Part shown: piece by piece, positions 39,633-50,739 of the stretch | Numbering within the stretch: position 1 is the stretch's first letter | Layout of the letters: each line of letters opens with the position of its first letter | Assembly (NCBI GenBank): GCA_018608705.1 | Contig: JABAZD010000028.1 | Span: forward strand, 22,480 to 86,479 | Length of the DNA stretch: 64,000 nucleotides | From: Flavobacteriaceae bacterium | GTDB lineage: Bacteria > Bacteroidota > Bacteroidia > Flavobacteriales > Flavobacteriaceae | Direction of reading: 5' to 3' | Notes under the pieces: model-generated | What the model was told of the DNA's origin: nothing | What the model saw: only the letters and a program-made list of their open reading frames with translations | Databases searched by the model: none | Translations under genes and position numbers: made by a program

Positions 39633-41897
39633 ATGGCTTTCGATATAAATGTTATTAAAGAAGTTTACCGACAGATGCCGGGACGAATTGTTAAAGCTCG
39701 ACAACTAGTTGGGCGTCCACTGACACTCTCAGAAAAAATTCTGTATAGTCACCTTTGGGATGACAACTCTTCTAAGGCTTTTGTAAGAGGAAAAGACTAT
39801 GTGGACTTTGCACCTGATAGAATTGCATGCCAAGATGCTACTGCCCAAATGGCTTTGTTACAGTTTATGCAAGCAGGTAAAAAGCAAGTAGCTGTTCCTA
39901 CAACTGTACACTGTGATCACTTAATCCAAGCCAAGGTTGGAGCGACAAAGGACCTACAGTTTGCACTAAACAATAGCAATGAAGTATTTAATTTTTTGGA
40001 ATCAGTATCTAACAAATATGGTATTGGTTTCTGGAAACCTGGTGCAGGTATTATTCATCAAGTTGTATTAGAGAATTACGCATTTCCTGGTGGAATGATG
40101 ATAGGAACTGACTCCCATACTGTGAATGCAGGAGGTTTAGGGATGATAGCTATTGGAGTTGGTGGAGCTGACGCAGTAGATGTTATGGCTGGAATGGCTT
40201 GGGAGCTTAAATTCCCAAAATTAATAGGAGTTAAATTAACTGGAAGTTTGTCTGGTTGGACTGCTCCTAAAGATGTTATTCTTAAAGTTGCTGGTATTTT
40301 AACTGCAAAAGGGGGTACTGGTGCTATTGTTGAATATTTTGGTCCTGGAGCTACATCAATGTCATGTACAGGTAAGGGAACAATATGTAATATGGGTGCT
40401 GAAATTGGTGCTACTACGTCTACTTTTGGATATGATGAATCTATGGAGCGTTATTTACGTTCTACAGACAGAAATGATGTAGCTGATGCCGCTAATGAAG
40501 TTAAAGATTGTTTAACTGCTGACCCAGAAGTTTATGCTTCACCAGAAGATTATTTTGATGAATTAATAGAGATAGACTTATCTACATTAATGCCGCATAT
40601 TAACGGACCCTTCACTCCAGATTTAGCCACTGAAGTTGGTTTAATGAATGAAAAAGCAAAAGCAAATGATTGGCCCCTTAAAGTTGATTGGGGTCTCATA
40701 GGTTCTTGTACTAATTCCTCTTATGAAGACTTATCACGTGCTGCATCAATAGCGCAACAAGCATTAGATAAAGACTTAATAACCAAAGCTGACTTTGGAA
40801 TTAATCCAGGATCTGAACAGGTTCGATATACAGCGGATCGAGATGGGATTTTAGAGGTTTTCGAGAAATTAAATGCTAAGATATTTACAAACGCATGCGG
40901 TCCATGTATTGGACAGTGGGCACGATATGAAGATCCTAAAAATGCTCCAAAGAACAGTATAGTACATTCTTTTAATAGAAACTTTGCAAAACGAGCTGAT
41001 GGTAATCCAAACACACACGCATTTGTAGCCTCTCCAGAAATGGTAGCCGCAATAGCAATATCAGGTCGATTAGATTTTAACCCACTTACGGATTCACTCA
41101 TAAATCAAAATGGGGAGAAAGTTATGTTAGAAGAACCAACAGGTCATGAGTTACCAGAAAAAGGTTTTGCAGTTGAAGATGCGGGCTATTTAGCACCTGA
41201 AGAAGATGGAAGTCAGGTAGTTGTTAGTGTTGCTTCCAATTCTGAACGTTTAGAGTTGTTGACTCCTTTCGACCCGATAGGAAACAAAATTAATGGAGCA
41301 AAACTATTAATTAAAGCTCACGGTAAGTGCACGACCGACCATATTTCAATGGCAGGACCTTGGTTGCGTTATAGAGGACATTTGGACAATATATCAAATA
41401 ACTGTTTAATTGGAGCTGTTAATGCTTTTAATATGAAAACTAATTTTGTAAAAAACCAATTTAATGGAGAATATGATGCAGTTCCTGCTACTCAACGATA
41501 CTACAAATCAAAAGGGATTCATACAATAGTAGTAGGAGATCACAATTATGGAGAAGGGTCTTCAAGAGAACACGCGGCTATGGAACCTCGTCATTTAGGC
41601 GTAGCTGCAGTAATTGTAAAGTCTTTTGCACGTATTCATGAAACTAACTTGAAAAAACAAGGAATGTTAGGCTTGACCTTTGCAAATGAATCAGATTACG
41701 ACTTAGTTCAAGAAGACGATACGTTCAACTTTTTAGATTTAAAAGAGTTTTCTGCCGGAAAATCATTAACGATTGAAGCAATTCATATTGATGGATCTAA
41801 AGATTTAATTATAGCTAATCATACTTATAATGATTCCCAAATAGAGTGGTACAATGAAGGTTCTGCACTAAATTTAATTAAGAAACAAAATATTTAA
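39633..41897 (+). CDS. Aconitate hydratase
   Basis: '[29 protein letters not shown]', '[15 protein letters not shown]', 'ACGPCIGQW', '[22 protein letters not shown]'. Confidence 0.96.
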   Translation: MAFDINVIKEVYRQMPGRIVKARQLVGRPLTLSEKILYSHLWDDNSSKAFVRGKDYVDFAPDRIACQDATAQMALLQFMQAGKKQVAVPTTVHCDHLIQAKVGATKDLQFALNNSNEVFNFLESVSNKYGIGFWKPGAGIIHQVVLENYAFPGGMMIGTDSHTVNAGGLGMIAIGVGGADAVDVMAGMAWELKFPKLIGVKLTGSLSGWTAPKDVILKVAGILTAKGGTGAIVEYFGPGATSMSCTGKGTICNMGAEIGATTSTFGYDESMERYLRSTDRNDVADAANEVKDCLTADPEVYASPEDYFDELIEIDLSTLMPHINGPFTPDLATEVGLMNEKAKANDWPLKVDWGLIGSCTNSSYEDLSRAASIAQQALDKDLITKADFGINPGSEQVRYTADRDGILEVFEKLNAKIFTNACGPCIGQWARYEDPKNAPKNSIVHSFNRNFAKRADGNPNTHAFVASPEMVAAIAISGRLDFNPLTDSLINQNGEKVMLEEPTGHELPEKGFAVEDAGYLAPEEDGSQVVVSVASNSERLELLTPFDPIGNKINGAKLLIKAHGKCTTDHISMAGPWLRYRGHLDNISNNCLIGAVNAFNMKTNFVKNQFNGEYDAVPATQRYYKSKGIHTIVVGDHNYGEGSSREHAAMEPRHLGVAAVIVKSFARIHETNLKKQGMLGLTFANESDYDLVQEDDTFNFLDLKEFSAGKSLTIEAIHIDGSKDLIIANHTYNDSQIEWYNEGSALNLIKKQNI

Positions 41898-41920
41898 TAA
41901 TACATTTTGTTTTATTTTGA

Positions 41921-41954
41921 TTTATAAACGCCTGATATTTCAGGCGTTTATAAA
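41921..41954. terminator. Bidirectional intrinsic terminator between convergent aconitase and crtY genes
   Basis: Perfect 15-bp palindrome TTTATAAACGCCTGA-TATT-TCAGGCGTTTATAAA. Confidence 0.9.
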
Positions 41955-41968
41955 TTATATAATAAGGT

Positions 41969-43114
41969 TTATAGAGTTTTAAAAAACGCTTTTATAAAGG
42001 ATAAGGAAAATAAGGATTTCATTATTTTTAAATCCTCCAAAATAGTTGATTCTTCGTCTAAAAATTTAAACATAGCTTCTACAGAGTTTTTAGCATAAAA
42101 CTGTTCAAAAATCCATTCTCCCTTGTTATTTTCGTCATGTAAAACTTTCAAAAATATTTTATCGTAAAACTTATATTTTTGACTAAACAAGTTTTTAGAG
42201 GGTGTATTTCCAGCTTTCAAATTAGCGACTATAGATGCTACTTTTTTTTCTGTATGTTTAAATGAATAACCTGAAGATCCTTTAACCCAACCAGCAGCAG
42301 TTCCGATTTTTGTAATGTGTTTTGTAGAATACTTTTCAAACGGAAAACTAGTCATTGGGATTCTTCCGCTTTCGGTTTCGCTAATCAAATAACTTTCTAT
42401 TTTTAATAGATTAGAAATGTATTGTTTTATATAGCTGTCGTAGGTGGCCTCATCCACAATTTTTGGAGTAAAGTAAGTGAACTCTATAAGTGCCCTGGTG
42501 CTACTTAATGGTAGAACATAAGTAAAAGAGGTTTGGTCTCCATCTTTTAATCGATAATCCATCATTGTAAATTGGTCTGTATTAAAAACAGGCATCTCAG
42601 TTTCTATAATCCAACCTTTAAAATGCTGAATAACTTTTGTATATTTATTTAATTCCGAAAAATAATCTTCTGGAATTCTGCTGTCAAAAATATGTTTGGC
42701 TTCGTAGGAACTGTTAACTGTTGTGGCCTTAGGTTGTTTACTGTTTTCAACAGAAATAACCTGATCAATTATGAAATGAAAATTTGTTTTTTTTGAAAGT
42801 TCTTGCTTAGCTTTGTTATAAAAATCTAAAGCATGTATGGTTTTGTAATTGTAAGGTGGGAGATTTAAAGTGAGTTCTTTTTTATTGGAAAATATTAAAG
42901 CTTTGCTCCAAGATTTTATAACAATCGAATCCCATTTTCCATTCCCTTTTTCCCAAAAACTTATGGTTTTGTCATTTTTGGTTTTGTGAGATTTATCAAT
43001 TAAGGCAATTTGCTTATCGTTAAAAAAAACATCTTGTGAAAGCGCTAAAGCTAGCTGAAAACCGGCAAGACCATTACCAATTATAATATAATCATACTGC
43101 TTTTTGTGCGCCAT
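41969..43114 (-). CDS. crtY: Lycopene beta-cyclase
   Basis: 'YDYIIIGNGLAGFQLALAL', 'ISFWEKGNGKWD', 'MMDYRLKDGDQTSFTYVLPLSSTRALIEFTYF'. Confidence 0.9.
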   Translation of the reverse strand: MAHKKQYDYIIIGNGLAGFQLALALSQDVFFNDKQIALIDKSHKTKNDKTISFWEKGNGKWDSIVIKSWSKALIFSNKKELTLNLPPYNYKTIHALDFYNKAKQELSKKTNFHFIIDQVISVENSKQPKATTVNSSYEAKHIFDSRIPEDYFSELNKYTKVIQHFKGWIIETEMPVFNTDQFTMMDYRLKDGDQTSFTYVLPLSSTRALIEFTYFTPKIVDEATYDSYIKQYISNLLKIESYLISETESGRIPMTSFPFEKYSTKHITKIGTAAGWVKGSSGYSFKHTEKKVASIVANLKAGNTPSKNLFSQKYKFYDKIFLKVLHDENNKGEWIFEQFYAKNSVEAMFKFLDEESTILEDLKIMKSLFSLSFIKAFFKTL

Positions 43115-43126
43115 TTATTTAAAATC

Positions 43127-43576
43127 TTAACGCTTAAAATATTTAAAAGGTACAATTAACATTCCATAACACTCTCCGTCTACTTTTCCTAAGTGTTTGT
43201 GATGTATTTTGTGGGCACGTCTCAATCCTTTGGCATACCAATTGTTAGCTTTTCGAAAATACTTAAATCGTTGATGAATAAATATATCATGAACTAAGAA
43301 GTAGGTCCCGCCGTATGCCATAATCCCTAGTCCTATTGGAAGACCTGCCCAAAATCCATCATAGCTCCAAAAGTAGAAACAGGTCATACTTACAACGGCA
43401 TAAAAAATAAAAAAGGCATCGTTTCTCTCAAACCAATTTTTATGATCTTTGTGGTGATGGTCTTTATGTAGATTCCATAGAAAGCCGTGCATAATATACT
43501 TATGGGTAAACCATGCCATAAATTCCATTGCTAAAAAAGTTCCTAAAAACACGAGTATCCAAAAAAATATGTTCAT
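43127..43576 (-). CDS. crtZ: Beta-carotene hydroxylase (fatty acid hydroxylase superfamily)
   Basis: His boxes 'HKYIMHGFLWNLHKDHHHKDHK' and 'HDIFIHQRF...RRAHKIHHKH'. Confidence 0.92.
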   Translation of the reverse strand: MNIFFWILVFLGTFLAMEFMAWFTHKYIMHGFLWNLHKDHHHKDHKNWFERNDAFFIFYAVVSMTCFYFWSYDGFWAGLPIGLGIMAYGGTYFLVHDIFIHQRFKYFRKANNWYAKGLRRAHKIHHKHLGKVDGECYGMLIVPFKYFKR

Positions 43577-43584
43577 GGTAAATA

Positions 43585-44424
43585 TTATAATAAATTGAGT
43601 TGATATTTGACATAACTACGGGTCAGTAGTTCTATTTTTTTATAATTTGGTACTCTTATTCGAGTACTTTTTATTTCTAAAGCCGGTGTTGTTTTTAATT
43701 TTTTTAAAAGTTGGTTATAGTAACGGTAAGCCATAAATACTCCAAATTTAGCTTCTAAGGGGAGTTGCTTTATACCGCTAAGGCCTTCAGTAAAATCTTT
43801 TTCTATATCATCTATTATAGCTTTTTTCGAGCTTTCATCTAAATTATCTAAATCTGTATTTGGGAAGTATGTACGATTTAGTTCGTCATGATCGGCCTTT
43901 AGATCTCTTAGGAAATTTACTTTTTGAAATGCAGACCCCAATGCCATAGCTGTATGCTTTAATGCCTCGTATTTTTCATTATCTCCTTTTACAAAAACCT
44001 TTAGGCACATTAGTCCAACAACATCTGCAGACCCGTATATATAATTTTTGTATTCTTCTTGTGTCGAATAAACAGTTTTATGTAAATCTTGACGCATAGA
44101 ATTCATGAAGGCGTCTACCATGTTTTTTTCTATTCCATGCGTGTAATATGTTTGTTGAAATGAGTTTAGGATTGGATTTAAACTAATCTTATTAGCTAGT
44201 GCTGCTTCTAGATCAGATTCAAACTTTATAAATAGTTCTTCTTTATTGTAGTCGTGAAAAGAATCTACAATTTCATCAGCTAGACGTACAAATCCGTAAA
44301 TATTGTATATGTCTTGTCTTATGGTATTGGACAACATCTTAGTAGCCATCGAAAATGAAGTGCTGTATGTTTTTGTAACAATTTTGCTACAATCTTGAGA
44401 AACAGAATCAAAAATTGTTTTCAT
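43585..44424 (-). CDS. crtB: Phytoene synthase
   Basis: 'YNIYGFVRLADEIVDSF', 'YIYGSADVVGLMCLKVF', 'GSAFQKVNFLRDLKAD'. Confidence 0.92.
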   Translation of the reverse strand: MKTIFDSVSQDCSKIVTKTYSTSFSMATKMLSNTIRQDIYNIYGFVRLADEIVDSFHDYNKEELFIKFESDLEAALANKISLNPILNSFQQTYYTHGIEKNMVDAFMNSMRQDLHKTVYSTQEEYKNYIYGSADVVGLMCLKVFVKGDNEKYEALKHTAMALGSAFQKVNFLRDLKADHDELNRTYFPNTDLDNLDESSKKAIIDDIEKDFTEGLSGIKQLPLEAKFGVFMAYRYYNQLLKKLKTTPALEIKSTRIRVPNYKKIELLTRSYVKYQLNLL

Positions 44425-44464
44425 AAATTTAAACTTTAAAAATTCATCTCTAATAAAATTAACA

Positions 44465-45928
44465 TTACTTGAGGTTACTGATTATTAGCTCAGATGTCAA
44501 TTTTCCTGAAATTAGGGACGGAGGTACTCCTGGTCCTGGAACAGTTAACTGTCCCGTAAAATATAAATTATCCACTTTGGAGCTTTTCAGTTTAGGCCTC
44601 AAAAATGCAGTTTGTAATAAAGTCATAGCCATCCCGTAGGCATTTCCTTTATATGAGTTGTATTCTGACTTAAAATCTTTTACACAAAATGATTCACTAA
44701 ATATAATATTATTTTGAATTGATTGATCTGTTTTTTGCTCAAATCTTTTAAGGATTATTTGCAGATAATTATTTCTTAGCACAGGAGTGTCTTCAATATT
44801 AGTCGCTATAGGCATTAATATAAACATTGCATCACACCCTTCTGGTGCCATTGATGGGTCAGATTTTGATGGAACGTTTACGTAAAATAAGGGATGACTA
44901 GGCCATTTTGGGTCGTCATAAATCTCTATGGCATGTTTTTCAAAATCAGCATCGAAAAATAAGTTGTGGTGCTCTGTGTTTTTTAGTTTTTTGTCAATTC
45001 CAATATAAAATAATAAAGAGGAGGGGGCAAATACTTTTTTATCCCAGTAAGCTTCAGTATGTTGTCTGAATTTATTCTCTAATAAAGTTTCAGAATGATG
45101 ATAATCTGCTCCGCTTAGAACAATGTCTGACTCAATAAAAGTATTTTTTATTATCAAACCTGTTACAGAGTTATTTTCTACAATGATTTTTTCAACCGGA
45201 TGATTTGTGTTTATTACAACTCCCAACTCAATTGCTAAGGATTCCATTCCTTTTATGACTTCATACATTCCACCCCTTGGATGCCATGTTCCTAATCCGA
45301 AATCAGCAAAATTCATAAAACTAAAAAACGAAGGGGTCTTACTGGGTTTAGCTCCTAAAAATAATGATGGAAATTCTAGTGTTGAGACTAACTTAGGATT
45401 GCTAAAGTTTTTTCTTACTTCTTGACTTATAGTTTTAAAAAATTGATCTAACCTTAGGACAGTATCTTTGGATACCAGCTCTAAAGGGGAGATACCTGGC
45501 GCATTGTACAAGATTTTGTTTACAGCAATTCCATAATTATTTTGAGCCTTTTTAATAAACTTTTTAAGTTTATTTCCACTACCTTTTTCAATACGCTCAA
45601 ATTCAGAGCATATTTTATCCATTGAGTCCCCAATAGTTATAATTTCATCATCAAAAAATATTTTGTAGGCAGGGTCAAGTTTGTCAATTTTGTAATAATC
45701 GGATGTGTTTTTCCCGAAGTCAGAGAAAAATCGATCAAATACATCTGGCATCCAATACCATGATGGTCCAATATCAAAAGTAAATCCGTCTTTGTTAAGC
45801 TGTCTTGCACGTCCTCCTACAGTACTATTCTTTTCATATAGCGATACTTGGTGGCCAGCCTTTGCTAAATAGCAAGCGGCAGATAGGGAGGAAAATCCAG
45901 AGCCAATTATTTGTATGGTTTTTTTCAT
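44465..45928 (-). CDS. crtI: Phytoene desaturase
   Basis: 'IQIIGSGFSSLSAACYLAKAGHQVSLYEKNSTVGGRARQLNKDGFTFDIGPSWYWMPDVFDRFF', 'FTGQLTVPGPGVPPSLISGKL'. Confidence 0.94.
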   Translation of the reverse strand: MKKTIQIIGSGFSSLSAACYLAKAGHQVSLYEKNSTVGGRARQLNKDGFTFDIGPSWYWMPDVFDRFFSDFGKNTSDYYKIDKLDPAYKIFFDDEIITIGDSMDKICSEFERIEKGSGNKLKKFIKKAQNNYGIAVNKILYNAPGISPLELVSKDTVLRLDQFFKTISQEVRKNFSNPKLVSTLEFPSLFLGAKPSKTPSFFSFMNFADFGLGTWHPRGGMYEVIKGMESLAIELGVVINTNHPVEKIIVENNSVTGLIIKNTFIESDIVLSGADYHHSETLLENKFRQHTEAYWDKKVFAPSSLLFYIGIDKKLKNTEHHNLFFDADFEKHAIEIYDDPKWPSHPLFYVNVPSKSDPSMAPEGCDAMFILMPIATNIEDTPVLRNNYLQIILKRFEQKTDQSIQNNIIFSESFCVKDFKSEYNSYKGNAYGMAMTLLQTAFLRPKLKSSKVDNLYFTGQLTVPGPGVPPSLISGKLTSELIISNLK

Positions 45929-46032
45929 ATTTAGCATAAAAATAAGTAAATCTCCATACAGTAAGCTCTCTCTGTCCAGTTTTTACAAATCTTTAACTTA
46001 ATTTAATAAAGATGTTAGCAGATGATTAAGAG

Positions 46033-46117
46033 TGCGCACGAGAAGACTCGAACTTCCACGGGAATAATTCCCACTAGCCCCTCAAGCTAGCGCGTCTACC
46101 AATTCCGCCACGTGCGC
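46033..46117 (-). tRNA. tRNA-Leu (anticodon GAG)
   Basis: Minus strand GCGCACGTGGCGGAATTGGTAGACGCGCTAGCTTGAGGGGCTAGT...GTTCGAGTCTTCTCGTGCGCA; acceptor stem GCGCACG/CGTGCGC; class II variable arm. Confidence 0.96.
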
Positions 46118-46137
46118 ATTATGAATGTTAAAGGTAT

Positions 46138-46169
46138 AAAAAAAGTTAAGAATAAACTTAACTTTTTTT
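46138..46169. terminator. Hairpin terminator between tRNA-Lys and tRNA-Leu
   Basis: AAAAAAAGTTAAG-AATAAA-CTTAACTTTTTTT. Confidence 0.75.
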
Positions 46170-46171
46170 AG

Positions 46172-46244
46172 TGACCTGGCTGGGGCTCGAACCCAGGACC
46201 CTCTCCTTAAAAGGGAGATGCTCTACCAACTGAGCTACCAGGTC
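46172..46244 (-). tRNA. tRNA-Lys (anticodon TTT)
   Basis: Minus strand GACCTGGTAGCTCAGTTGGTAGAGCATCTCCCTTTTAAGGAGAGGGTCCTGGGTTCGAGCCCCAGCCAGGTCA. Confidence 0.97.
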
Positions 46245-46267
46245 ATTTATTCATCTCAATGCGGCTG

Positions 46268-46297
46268 CAAATATAAAGGGTTTAATTAATAATGCAA
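46268..46297 (-). promoter_or_regulatory. Bacteroidota-type promoter for tRNA-Lys
   Basis: Minus strand TTG-N19-TATATTTG, about 24 nt upstream of the tRNA 5' end. Confidence 0.75.
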
Positions 46298-46372
46298 TGC
46301 TTTTTTAAATTATTTTTTGTTTTTTTGTCATAACAAATTAACGAGGTCTTGTAATCAAATTTTTAGAGTTTT

Positions 46373-46891
46373 ATGATTGTTGTTCTATTAGGATATATGG
46401 GTTCTGGAAAATCTACTACCGGACGTTTATTAGCAGAAAAATTAGGTTTTGATTTTAAAGATTTAGATGACTACATTGAAAGTAAGCAAATGTGTACAAT
46501 TTCTTCAATTTTTAAATCTAAAGGAGAAATTTATTTTCGCAAAATTGAAGCCACCTCAGTGAAAGAATTATGTTCAAAAAATGATAGTCTTATATTAGCT
46601 TTGGGTGGAGGAACACCATGCTATTCTGATACCATGGCTTATTTAATTAATCATCCCAAAGTAGTTACGGTTATGCTAAATACTTCTGTAGCTAATTTGA
46701 CTACTCGCTTGGAAACAAAAAAATCAAAACGTCCATTAATCAGTGCCTTAAAAAATGGTGAGCTTCAAGAATTTATAGCTAAACACTTGTTCGAACGATC
46801 TTTTTTCTATAGCCAAGCTGAAGTTAGTGTCTTAACTGATAATTTAAATCAACAACAAGTTGTGGAAAGAATTGTTACTGAATTATCCTAA
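46373..46891 (+). CDS. aroK: Shikimate kinase
   Basis: 'VLLGYMGSGKSTTGRLLAEKLGFDFKDLDDYIE', 'LALGGGTPC', 'RPLI'. Confidence 0.94.
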   Translation: MIVVLLGYMGSGKSTTGRLLAEKLGFDFKDLDDYIESKQMCTISSIFKSKGEIYFRKIEATSVKELCSKNDSLILALGGGTPCYSDTMAYLINHPKVVTVMLNTSVANLTTRLETKKSKRPLISALKNGELQEFIAKHLFERSFFYSQAEVSVLTDNLNQQQVVERIVTELS

Positions 46892-47404
46892 AACAACTTT
46901 TGAATTTTTCTCATTAAAAATTACATTAACATGTTCATTTAAAGAAGTTGATAAAGAGATACCTTTAAAATCCGCTTTCACTGGGTATTTTTTATGATTT
47001 CGATTTACAAGAACTGCTGTTTTAAATTGTTTTAAAGGAACATCTAGAAAGTGTTTGACTCCGTATATCAGCGTAGTACCAGAATTTAATACATCGTCCA
47101 CTAATACTAGTGATTTTCCTTGATAATCGTTTGGACTAATAGATGTAGTTATAGGATTTGTAGGTTTGTTCTTATTTATTTCAACTTTACACAGTAACGG
47201 ATTTATATTTGAAATCTTTAGAAGGACTGATTTTATTTTTTGAGCAAATAAATAACCATTAGAATAAATACCCGCTATAACAACTTCCTGTTCATCAATA
47301 TTACATTCATAAATCTGAAATGCAATCCGTCTTATCTTGTTGTTTATTTCTGTTTGATTTAAAATACAATTTTCTTTTAGAGCCATTATAAATATTTTTT
47401 TCAA
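46883..47404 (-). CDS. Phosphoribosyltransferase (PyrR/PRTase type I fold)
   Basis: 'SLVLVDDVLNSGTTLIYGVKHFL' PRPP loop; 'RRIAFQIYE'. Confidence 0.88.
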   Translation of the reverse strand: MKKIFIMALKENCILNQTEINNKIRRIAFQIYECNIDEQEVVIAGIYSNGYLFAQKIKSVLLKISNINPLLCKVEINKNKPTNPITTSISPNDYQGKSLVLVDDVLNSGTTLIYGVKHFLDVPLKQFKTAVLVNRNHKKYPVKADFKGISLSTSLNEHVNVIFNEKNSKVVLG

Positions 47405-47433
47405 AGATAGAAAACGGTCTTTAATTAGTACAT

Positions 47434-47814
47434 CTATTTTCTATTTTCATCATTTGTTAAATAATCATCAATTTCTCTACGATCTTTTTTTGTAGGTCTT
47501 CCTTCTCCTTTTTCACGATAATAATCTTTCGAGTATTTTAATAGATTCTGAGCATCAAATTCAGTTTTTGGTGTACTATCTACCCTGTAAATATCAACTA
47601 GTTTAGCGCCAACTCGGCTTTTAGGAATATCTTGAACAGTTAATTGATAGTTGATTTGTTTGATACGGACAGTAATCTTGTCCATAGGATATACATCTCT
47701 TCCAGGTTTAACCACAGCGTTATTTACTTTAACATGACCTTTTCTACAAGCGATAGTTGCTACATTTCGTGTCTTGAAATATCTTACACACCATAAATAT
47801 TTATCAATTCGCAT
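47434..47814 (-). CDS. S4-domain RNA-binding protein (Hsp15-like)
   Basis: 'MRIDKYLWCVRYFKTRNVATIACRKGHVKVNNAVVKPGRDV'. Confidence 0.9.
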   Translation of the reverse strand: MRIDKYLWCVRYFKTRNVATIACRKGHVKVNNAVVKPGRDVYPMDKITVRIKQINYQLTVQDIPKSRVGAKLVDIYRVDSTPKTEFDAQNLLKYSKDYYREKGEGRPTKKDRREIDDYLTNDENRK

Positions 47815-47884
47815 AAAAAGTTTAAAACAACGTTAATCTTCTTAACAAAAATAGTATAATATTGTATCTTGCACCACTAAATAT

Positions 47885-48913
47885 TTGATTATGAATTATA
47901 AATACAGTCCAATTTTCATTTTTTTATTAATTCTATCTGTATTTTCTTGTGAAGAAGACCAGGAAACTATTATTTCAACCCCTGAAAATGATCGTACTGA
48001 ACAGCAAGTTATTGATAATGATTCTCTGGTTGTATATTTAAATACACATTATTATAATTCTTCCGAGGTCAATGCTATGATGAATCCATCTTTACAGGAT
48101 TTAATATTTATTGAATTGTTAGATGGAGAAGTAGTCCCTTCCGATCATTCATTATTAATTGATAATGTAGAAATTAAAACGACTTCCCATATGGATGTTG
48201 AATATTTGTACTACGTTCTAAAAATTAAACAAGGGGATGGGGAGATGTCTCCTGAATTCACAGATGATATTAAGGTTAATTATTGGGGAGCATTAACTGA
48301 TGGTTCTGTATTTGATCAAACTACCACACCAATAGTTAATGATTTGTCAACCTTTATTCCTGGATGGCATCGTGTTTTACCAGACTTTAATGTGTCAGAT
48401 TCTTTTGTATCCAATATTGACGGCTCTGTTTCATACAGTGGCTACGGAATGGGAGCTATGTTTATTCCATCTGGTTTAGGTTATTTTTCAACTTATCAAG
48501 ATGGAATTCCTACTTATTCAAATCTAATTTTTAAGTTTGAGCTTATGCAGACAGAATCTAATGATCATGATTCTGATAACATCCCTTCTTACATGGAAGT
48601 TTCTGACTCGAATGAATATGATTTATATGGTCTTGATACTGATAACGATACAGCTCCTAATTTTTTAGATACTGATGATGATGGAGATGGTACAATTACT
48701 GCTGATGAAATTATGATTGAAGTTTACTCGGACACCTCACTTGAAGCACTTAAATTTACTCTTAGTGAGATAGTTTTATTGTCAAATCAGTTCATATCTT
48801 CAATTTCTTCAAATAGTGGAACTTTCAATGCCGATGTAGTAACTTTAGTTGATTCCAATAATAACGGTATTCCGAATTACTTAGACTCTACAGAATCTGA
48901 CACAATTGAATAA
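47885..48913 (+). CDS. FKBP-type PPIase-like lipoprotein (gliding-associated GldI-like fold), acidic repeat tail
   Basis: 'DDIKVNYWGALTDGSVFDQTTTP...FIPGWHRVLPDF', tail with 'DTDNDTAPNFLDTDDDGDG'. Confidence 0.78.
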   Translation: MIMNYKYSPIFIFLLILSVFSCEEDQETIISTPENDRTEQQVIDNDSLVVYLNTHYYNSSEVNAMMNPSLQDLIFIELLDGEVVPSDHSLLIDNVEIKTTSHMDVEYLYYVLKIKQGDGEMSPEFTDDIKVNYWGALTDGSVFDQTTTPIVNDLSTFIPGWHRVLPDFNVSDSFVSNIDGSVSYSGYGMGAMFIPSGLGYFSTYQDGIPTYSNLIFKFELMQTESNDHDSDNIPSYMEVSDSNEYDLYGLDTDNDTAPNFLDTDDDGDGTITADEIMIEVYSDTSLEALKFTLSEIVLLSNQFISSISSNSGTFNADVVTLVDSNNNGIPNYLDSTESDTIE

Positions 48914-48923
48914 CATTTTATTT

Positions 48924-49877
48924 TTACTTCCTGTCAATTACTTTAAGCACTTTTTCTATTATAGCATTACAGTTTAGCCCATATTTCTCCATTAGTTGTG
49001 TAGGGGTTCCTGATTCACCAAAAGTATCATTTGTAGCAACAAATTCTTGAGGAGTTGGCTTGTTAAGAGCTAAAACCCTAGCTACACTCTCACCCAAACC
49101 ACCTAAAAAATTGTGTTCTTCAGCACTAACAATACATCCTGTCTTGGAAACTGATTCTAAAATTGCTTGATTGTCTAAAGGCTTTATAGTATGAATGTTT
49201 AAAACTTCAGCAGAAACTCCCTTTTTATGTAGTAATTTAGCTGCTTCAAGTGCTTCCCAAACTAGATGACCGGTTGCTACTATAGTAACATCAGTTCCTT
49301 CTGTGAGTTTAATAGCCTTTCCTATTTCAAATACTTGATCTTCTGGCATGAAGACTGGAACAGCTGGTCTACCAAATCTTAAATAGACTGGGCCGTCATA
49401 ATCTGCGATAGCAATTGTTGCTGCTTTAGTTTGATTATAGTCACAAGTATTAATCACTACCATCCCTGGTAACATTTTCATAAGACCAATATCCTCTAAA
49501 ATTTGATGGGTAGCTCCATCCTCACCTAACGTCAGACCAGCATGAGAAGCACAAATTTTTACGTTTTTATTTGAGTATGCAATTGATTGTCTAATTTGAT
49601 CATAAACACGTCCTGTAGAGAAATTTGCAAAAGTTCCAGTAAAAGGAATTTTGCCTCCAATAGTTAGTCCAGCTGCAATTCCCATCATATTGGCTTCAGC
49701 GATTCCAATTTGAAAAAAACGCTCTGGATTTTCTTCAATAAACTGATTCATTTTTAGAGATCCAATAAGATCTGCACAAAGCGCTACTACATTAGGATTG
49801 GTTCTGCCAAGCTCTGCAAGACCTGCTCCAAAACCACTTCTTGTATCTTTTTTTTCTGTATATGTGTAAGTTTTCAT
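48924..49877 (-). CDS. Transketolase, C-terminal half subunit
   Basis: '[48 protein letters not shown]', '[14 protein letters not shown]'. Confidence 0.93.
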   Translation of the reverse strand: MKTYTYTEKKDTRSGFGAGLAELGRTNPNVVALCADLIGSLKMNQFIEENPERFFQIGIAEANMMGIAAGLTIGGKIPFTGTFANFSTGRVYDQIRQSIAYSNKNVKICASHAGLTLGEDGATHQILEDIGLMKMLPGMVVINTCDYNQTKAATIAIADYDGPVYLRFGRPAVPVFMPEDQVFEIGKAIKLTEGTDVTIVATGHLVWEALEAAKLLHKKGVSAEVLNIHTIKPLDNQAILESVSKTGCIVSAEEHNFLGGLGESVARVLALNKPTPQEFVATNDTFGESGTPTQLMEKYGLNCNAIIEKVLKVIDRK

Positions 49878-49896
49878 TTTTTTTCTGGTTTTGAAT

Positions 49897-50739
49897 TTAA
49901 TAATCTCCTAAAGTTTCTGGGTTTTGATTTAAAGCATTTTCTAACTGAGTATCGTTAGGAGCTTTTCCATGCCATGCGTGTGTGTGCATCATAAAATCAA
50001 CTCCGTTACCCATCATAGTCTTTAGAAGTACACAAACGGGCTTTCCTTTTCCAGTAGACGCTTTCGCAATTCCCATACCTTTAGTGACAGATTCAATATC
50101 ATTACCATTTTCTATTTCAATAACTGTCCAGTCAAAAGCTTCAAATTTACTTTTTATACACCCCATTGGAAGTACATCGTCAGTTGCGCCGTCAATCTGT
50201 TTTCCATTTAAATCAATAGTGGCAATTAAATTATCTATATTTTTTGCTGAAGCATACATGATAGCTTCCCAGTTTTGTCCTTCTTGTAATTCTCCATCTC
50301 CATGTAGGGTGTAAATTAGGCTGGTGTCATTATTCAGTTTTTTAGCTTCTGCTGCCCCCAGCGATACGGATAGTCCTTGGCCTAATGACCCAGATGCTAT
50401 TCTAACTCCTGGGAGCCCTTCATGTGTAGTTGGGTGTCCTTGCAAACGAGAATCTAGCAACCTAAAAGTATTTAGTTCTTCAACAGGGAAATACCCTGAA
50501 CGAGCTAAAACACTGTAAAAAACAGGAGAAATATGACCATTAGATAAGAAAAACAAATCTTCATTGACCCCATCCATATTAAAACCCTCTGTTCGGTTCA
50601 TAATAACTGAATACAAAACAACCAAGAACTCTGCACAACCTAATGATCCACCTGGGTGACCTGAGTTTACCTTGTGAACCATACGCAATATGTCTCTACG
50701 AACTTGGGTTGTTAAATCTTGTAAATTTTTGTTTGACAT
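49897..50739 (-). CDS. Transketolase, N-terminal half subunit
   Basis: '[23 protein letters not shown]', '[40 protein letters not shown]'. Confidence 0.93.
   Translation of the reverse strand: MSNKNLQDLTTQVRRDILRMVHKVNSGHPGGSLGCAEFLVVLYSVIMNRTEGFNMDGVNEDLFFLSNGHISPVFYSVLARSGYFPVEELNTFRLLDSRLQGHPTTHEGLPGVRIASGSLGQGLSVSLGAAEAKKLNNDTSLIYTLHGDGELQEGQNWEAIMYASAKNIDNLIATIDLNGKQIDGATDDVLPMGCIKSKFEAFDWTVIEIENGNDIESVTKGMGIAKASTGKGKPVCVLLKTMMGNGVDFMMHTHAWHGKAPNDTQLENALNQNPETLGDY

Noticed and set aside
40721-41101. 126-aa ORF antisense to the aconitase gene
   Set aside because: Shadow ORF within a highly conserved coding region, no motifs.
49982-50518. ORFs antisense to the transketolase N-terminal gene (49982-50314, 50324-50518)
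   Set aside because: Shadow ORFs with no protein-like motifs.
48924-50739. Transketolase split into two subunits
   Set aside because: Known arrangement in many bacteria and archaea, not a frameshift or pseudogene.
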